Assembly (NCBI GenBank): GCA_900893395.1
Contig: CAAHFI010290406.1
Coordinates: forward strand, 1-42,067
Length of the DNA stretch: 42,067 nucleotides
Direction of reading: 5' to 3'
From: Euglena gracilis
Taxonomy: Eukaryota; Euglenozoa; Euglenophyceae; Euglenales; Euglenaceae
Within the stretch, counting starts at the first letter, position 1, and the number at the start of each line of letters is the position of its first letter. The notes beneath the pieces were generated by a model. It had not been told where the DNA came from, did no database searches, and saw only the letters and a program-made list of their open reading frames with translations. Below are positions 40,016 to 42,067 of the stretch, piece after piece. The translations under genes and the position numbers were made by a program.

Positions 40016-40023
40016 ATTTGGAC

Positions 40024-40537
40024 GACAACACAGCCTCCCCCCTCGACCGCGAGGAGGCGGTTCCCACCCATCATGAGACAGCGAGGACTCGTCATCCGCG
40101 GAAGACGAAGAGGAAGCGGAATTTCACCACCCACTACCGAGATGGTGGGGACTCAAACAAATCCCGACGAGGAAATCATCGACCAACATCCAGAACCCCA
40201 GCATCGGAACAGGGAGCATCCGGCGGACAATGGCAATGGTGACAGTGGTGATGATGACGTGCGGAGGAGGAGGCAACTCCGAAGCCGAAGAGGAAACGGG
40301 CCGAGAAGCGACCGCGGCAGTCAAAGAAGGTCACCGCGGAGGTGAGTGAGACGCGCCCTCCGGAAACCGAAGGCGAAGGAGAGGGCGGTCCAACAGCCAT
40401 CATCGACGAGGAGAAGCCACAGCCGACGAAGAAGCGTTCCCGTCCTCGACGGAACAAGGCGGGAAGCGGCGGAGGTGGTCACCACCGACACCGACGCGAC
40501 GGAAGTGGATGTGGCGAACCTGTAAAGTGTAGCACGA
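40024..40537 (+). pseudogene. virus-like element, highly charged Lys/Arg/Glu-rich protein
   Basis: Sequence such as TPKPKRKRAEKRPRQSKKVT and DEEKPQPTKKRSRPRRNKAG alternates with Glu-rich spacers. The composition resembles viral core or histone-tail-like proteins that coat DNA, or a nuclear-targeting tail. The start is not certain and no domain is recognised. Broken or partly a shadow in GC-rich DNA. Confidence 0.4.
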
Positions 40538-40599
40538 CGGCCTTGCTGACCCCCTCCGAATACACCACTCGACTACCGTGCCGCATCGCGCCACACAAA

Positions 40600-42067
40600 C
40601 ACACCGTTTTGCCTTTCCTTGTGCGTCGCTGCGCTCGTTTACGGGGTGTCGTTCAGGGGGGCGTTGTAGACGCTGGGGTGGGATGGGGGCGGGTAGGGGG
40701 TGCGGTCGTGGAAGGTGCTGCGTCGATGTACGAAATCCAGGTAGAACAGAAAGCGGTGGTTGCCTGTAAGTCCAAACGGGGGGCTTCGCATCCGCGGGTG
40801 TAGGTGCCCGTACGACTCGGCCGCCAGTGGGGAACGCGGACCCACATCGGGCGAACAACAGGAGGGAGGTGGCCTGGCCCATCAGCGCCCGCAGGGACTG
40901 TACCGGCGGTTGTCGGTGGCCGCGTCCACCATGGGCGCCACCGTACCCGCGAAGCGCACCACGTACTCGGCACGCATGGCCTGGCGCAACTCCTGCACCA
41001 GCACCGGCTGGGTGCGCTGCGAGGGGAAGATCCGCACGGACTGCGGCACCAGGGAGGACAGGTAGCGATGGGGCTCCAGCCCGGCCCCGAAGGGGTTCCC
41101 GATATTCTGCATGGTCTCCACCGCGGCGTTGACGTGCCGATGGAAGGTGCCGCGTGCAGATCGTTGATGAAGTCCACCGCCCGGGACCCGGTCCCGCAGC
41201 GCGGCGGCGGTGGTAGGCGTCTGGGGTGGTTGGGCACCACCACCCGCAACGGGCCGGCGGGGCCATCCCCAGGACGGCGCGGTCCACCAACTGGGTCCAG
41301 CGCCGCGTCAGCCGATGGGGCCCCATGTCCTGCTCCACCTCGTGTGCGACCGTGCGGGCCAGGGCCAGCAGGTCCTCGACGCACCGGTGCGTGGCCCGCG
41401 TACCAGGCCTCGTTGTAGAGGCTGTGCACCAGGGCGAGGGTGGACAAATGCCCAGGGACGAAGTCCACCGCGCTCGTTGTCGTAGCGCAGCGGGGCGAAG
41501 TACACCGCTCCCCGTGTAGCAGCAGTTCTCCCAGTGGGCCGCCGTGGGCACCTCGGCGGGGTTGTGCCAGGTGGGCAGGTAGAGGCGCTCCAGGTAATCC
41601 ATACCCTGCTCCCGCGCCCGGCCCGTCAGCCAGGACTTCTTCACGCAGAGGTAGAGAGGATAGGTCTGCATCCCCACGGGGTCTCGTGCAGCCGTCGCCG
41701 GGCCCACTCCGCGGCGTGGTAACCGTCGCGCCGATGGTTGTCCTCCGCGGGTTGTGGGGATTCCGCCCCCCGAACGGGACTCCGCCGCGTAGAGCCGCAC
41801 GAGGTCCATTTCCGCCCCAGAAAACCCGCCGAGGGCACGGGCTGATGCCGGAGGTCGCGATGCACCGTACAGTCGCAGTCGTAGGGGTGGTACTCCGACG
41901 CACCCAGGAAATCCGTCGCGTCGGTGTCATTGTCCTCCGCCGGCTCGGGGTCCTCCGGAATGGCGTGATGCCCCCGCCAGAAGGGGTCCCGCAGATGGCG
42001 CGGTCCGTGACCGCGGACTCCACCGTCACGTCCAGCATGCGGGGGGCCGGCACCAAGCCAGTCGTCG
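40600..42067 (-). pseudogene. virus-like element, large unrecognised gene, 5' end outside window
   Basis: Minus-strand segments include SEYHPYDCDCTVHRDLRHQP, YPLYLCVKKSWLTGRAREQG, MDYLERLYLPTWHNPAEVPT, ARTVAHEVEQDMGPHRLTRR, METMQNIGNPFGAGLEPHRY and LVQELRQAMRAEYVVRF. These look like one globular protein of at least 450 codons. The one cysteine-rich patch (YDCDC) is too short to call a zinc site. No known polymerase, integrase, helicase or protease motif could be identified. It is oriented opposite to its left neighbours and broken in several places. Confidence 0.4.

Larger units (their letters stand above)
24096..42067. mobile_element. Polinton-like virus element, broken, right end outside window
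   Basis: This is a virus-like element of the Polinton-like virus kind. Its parts are a double-jelly-roll type major capsid protein (31645-33232, minus), an A32/FtsK-HerA packaging ATPase (about 37170-38295, plus), a fibre-like repeat protein (26505-28536, minus) and about a dozen further genes. Minus-strand genes fill 24.1-33.2 kb and plus-strand genes fill 33.3-40.5 kb, with one more minus-strand gene at the right edge. The DNA is GC-rich and gene-dense, unlike the left half of the window. At least twenty apparent interruptions break the frames, yet protein-level signals and promoters remain readable. The element is therefore probably not ancient, or part of the damage is sequence error in GC-rich DNA. 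No integrase, polymerase B or terminal repeat is visible here. Confidence 0.75.

Noticed and set aside
40400-41809. A single 469-codon open frame on the minus strand
   Set aside because: In GC-rich DNA long stop-free shadow frames are common. The protein-like signal jumps between frames here, so the long frame is not one gene; only the region is reported.

Overview
The window looks like nuclear DNA of a unicellular eukaryote, most likely an alga or other protist. It holds one exon of the ESCRT-III gene CHMP1/Vps46 with GT and AG borders, closest by eye to plant-type CHMP1. It also holds a lone PHD finger, several retroelement remains, and very abundant G/C-tract repeats and DNA palindromes. 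No rRNA gene, bacterial operon or CRISPR array was seen.

Layout. 1-2.0 kb: minus-strand gene for a repetitive coiled-coil protein, running off the left edge, whose DNA repeats are small CCGC/GCGG hairpins. 2.6-10.9 kb: a near-identical 2.29-kb inverted repeat (2629-4920 and 8600-10889), each arm carrying a tRNA-like sequence. Between the arms lie a broken reverse transcriptase-RNase H retroelement (about 5.16-8.0 kb) and a LINE reverse transcriptase fragment cut off at the inner edge of the right arm. 10.9-24.1 kb: repeat-rich DNA with a foldback element, a palindromic tandem array, a PHD finger, two relatives of an unknown protein family, dispersed GC-rich repeats and the CHMP1 exon.

24.1-42.07 kb: a GC-rich virus-like element of the Polinton-like virus (PLV) kind, running off the right edge. 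It has a double-jelly-roll type major capsid protein, an FtsK/HerA (A32)-type packaging ATPase, a fibre-like repeat protein, a long Gln/Arg-rich coiled-coil protein, a highly charged basic protein and several unrecognised genes. Most of its reading frames are broken, with at least twenty apparent interruptions, so it is treated as a fossil; one 85-residue gene looks whole. Two gene clusters diverge at about 33.3 kb. Most genes start 13-24 nt after a shared motif, consensus near ACnGTCGTTGGATC, read as a family-wide promoter.

How the parts fit: morphogenesis genes of the virus-like element share one control signal, while the rest is host DNA shaped by nested transposon insertions, inverted duplication and amplification of short palindromes. 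No polymerase, integrase or right-hand end of the virus-like element lies in this window.
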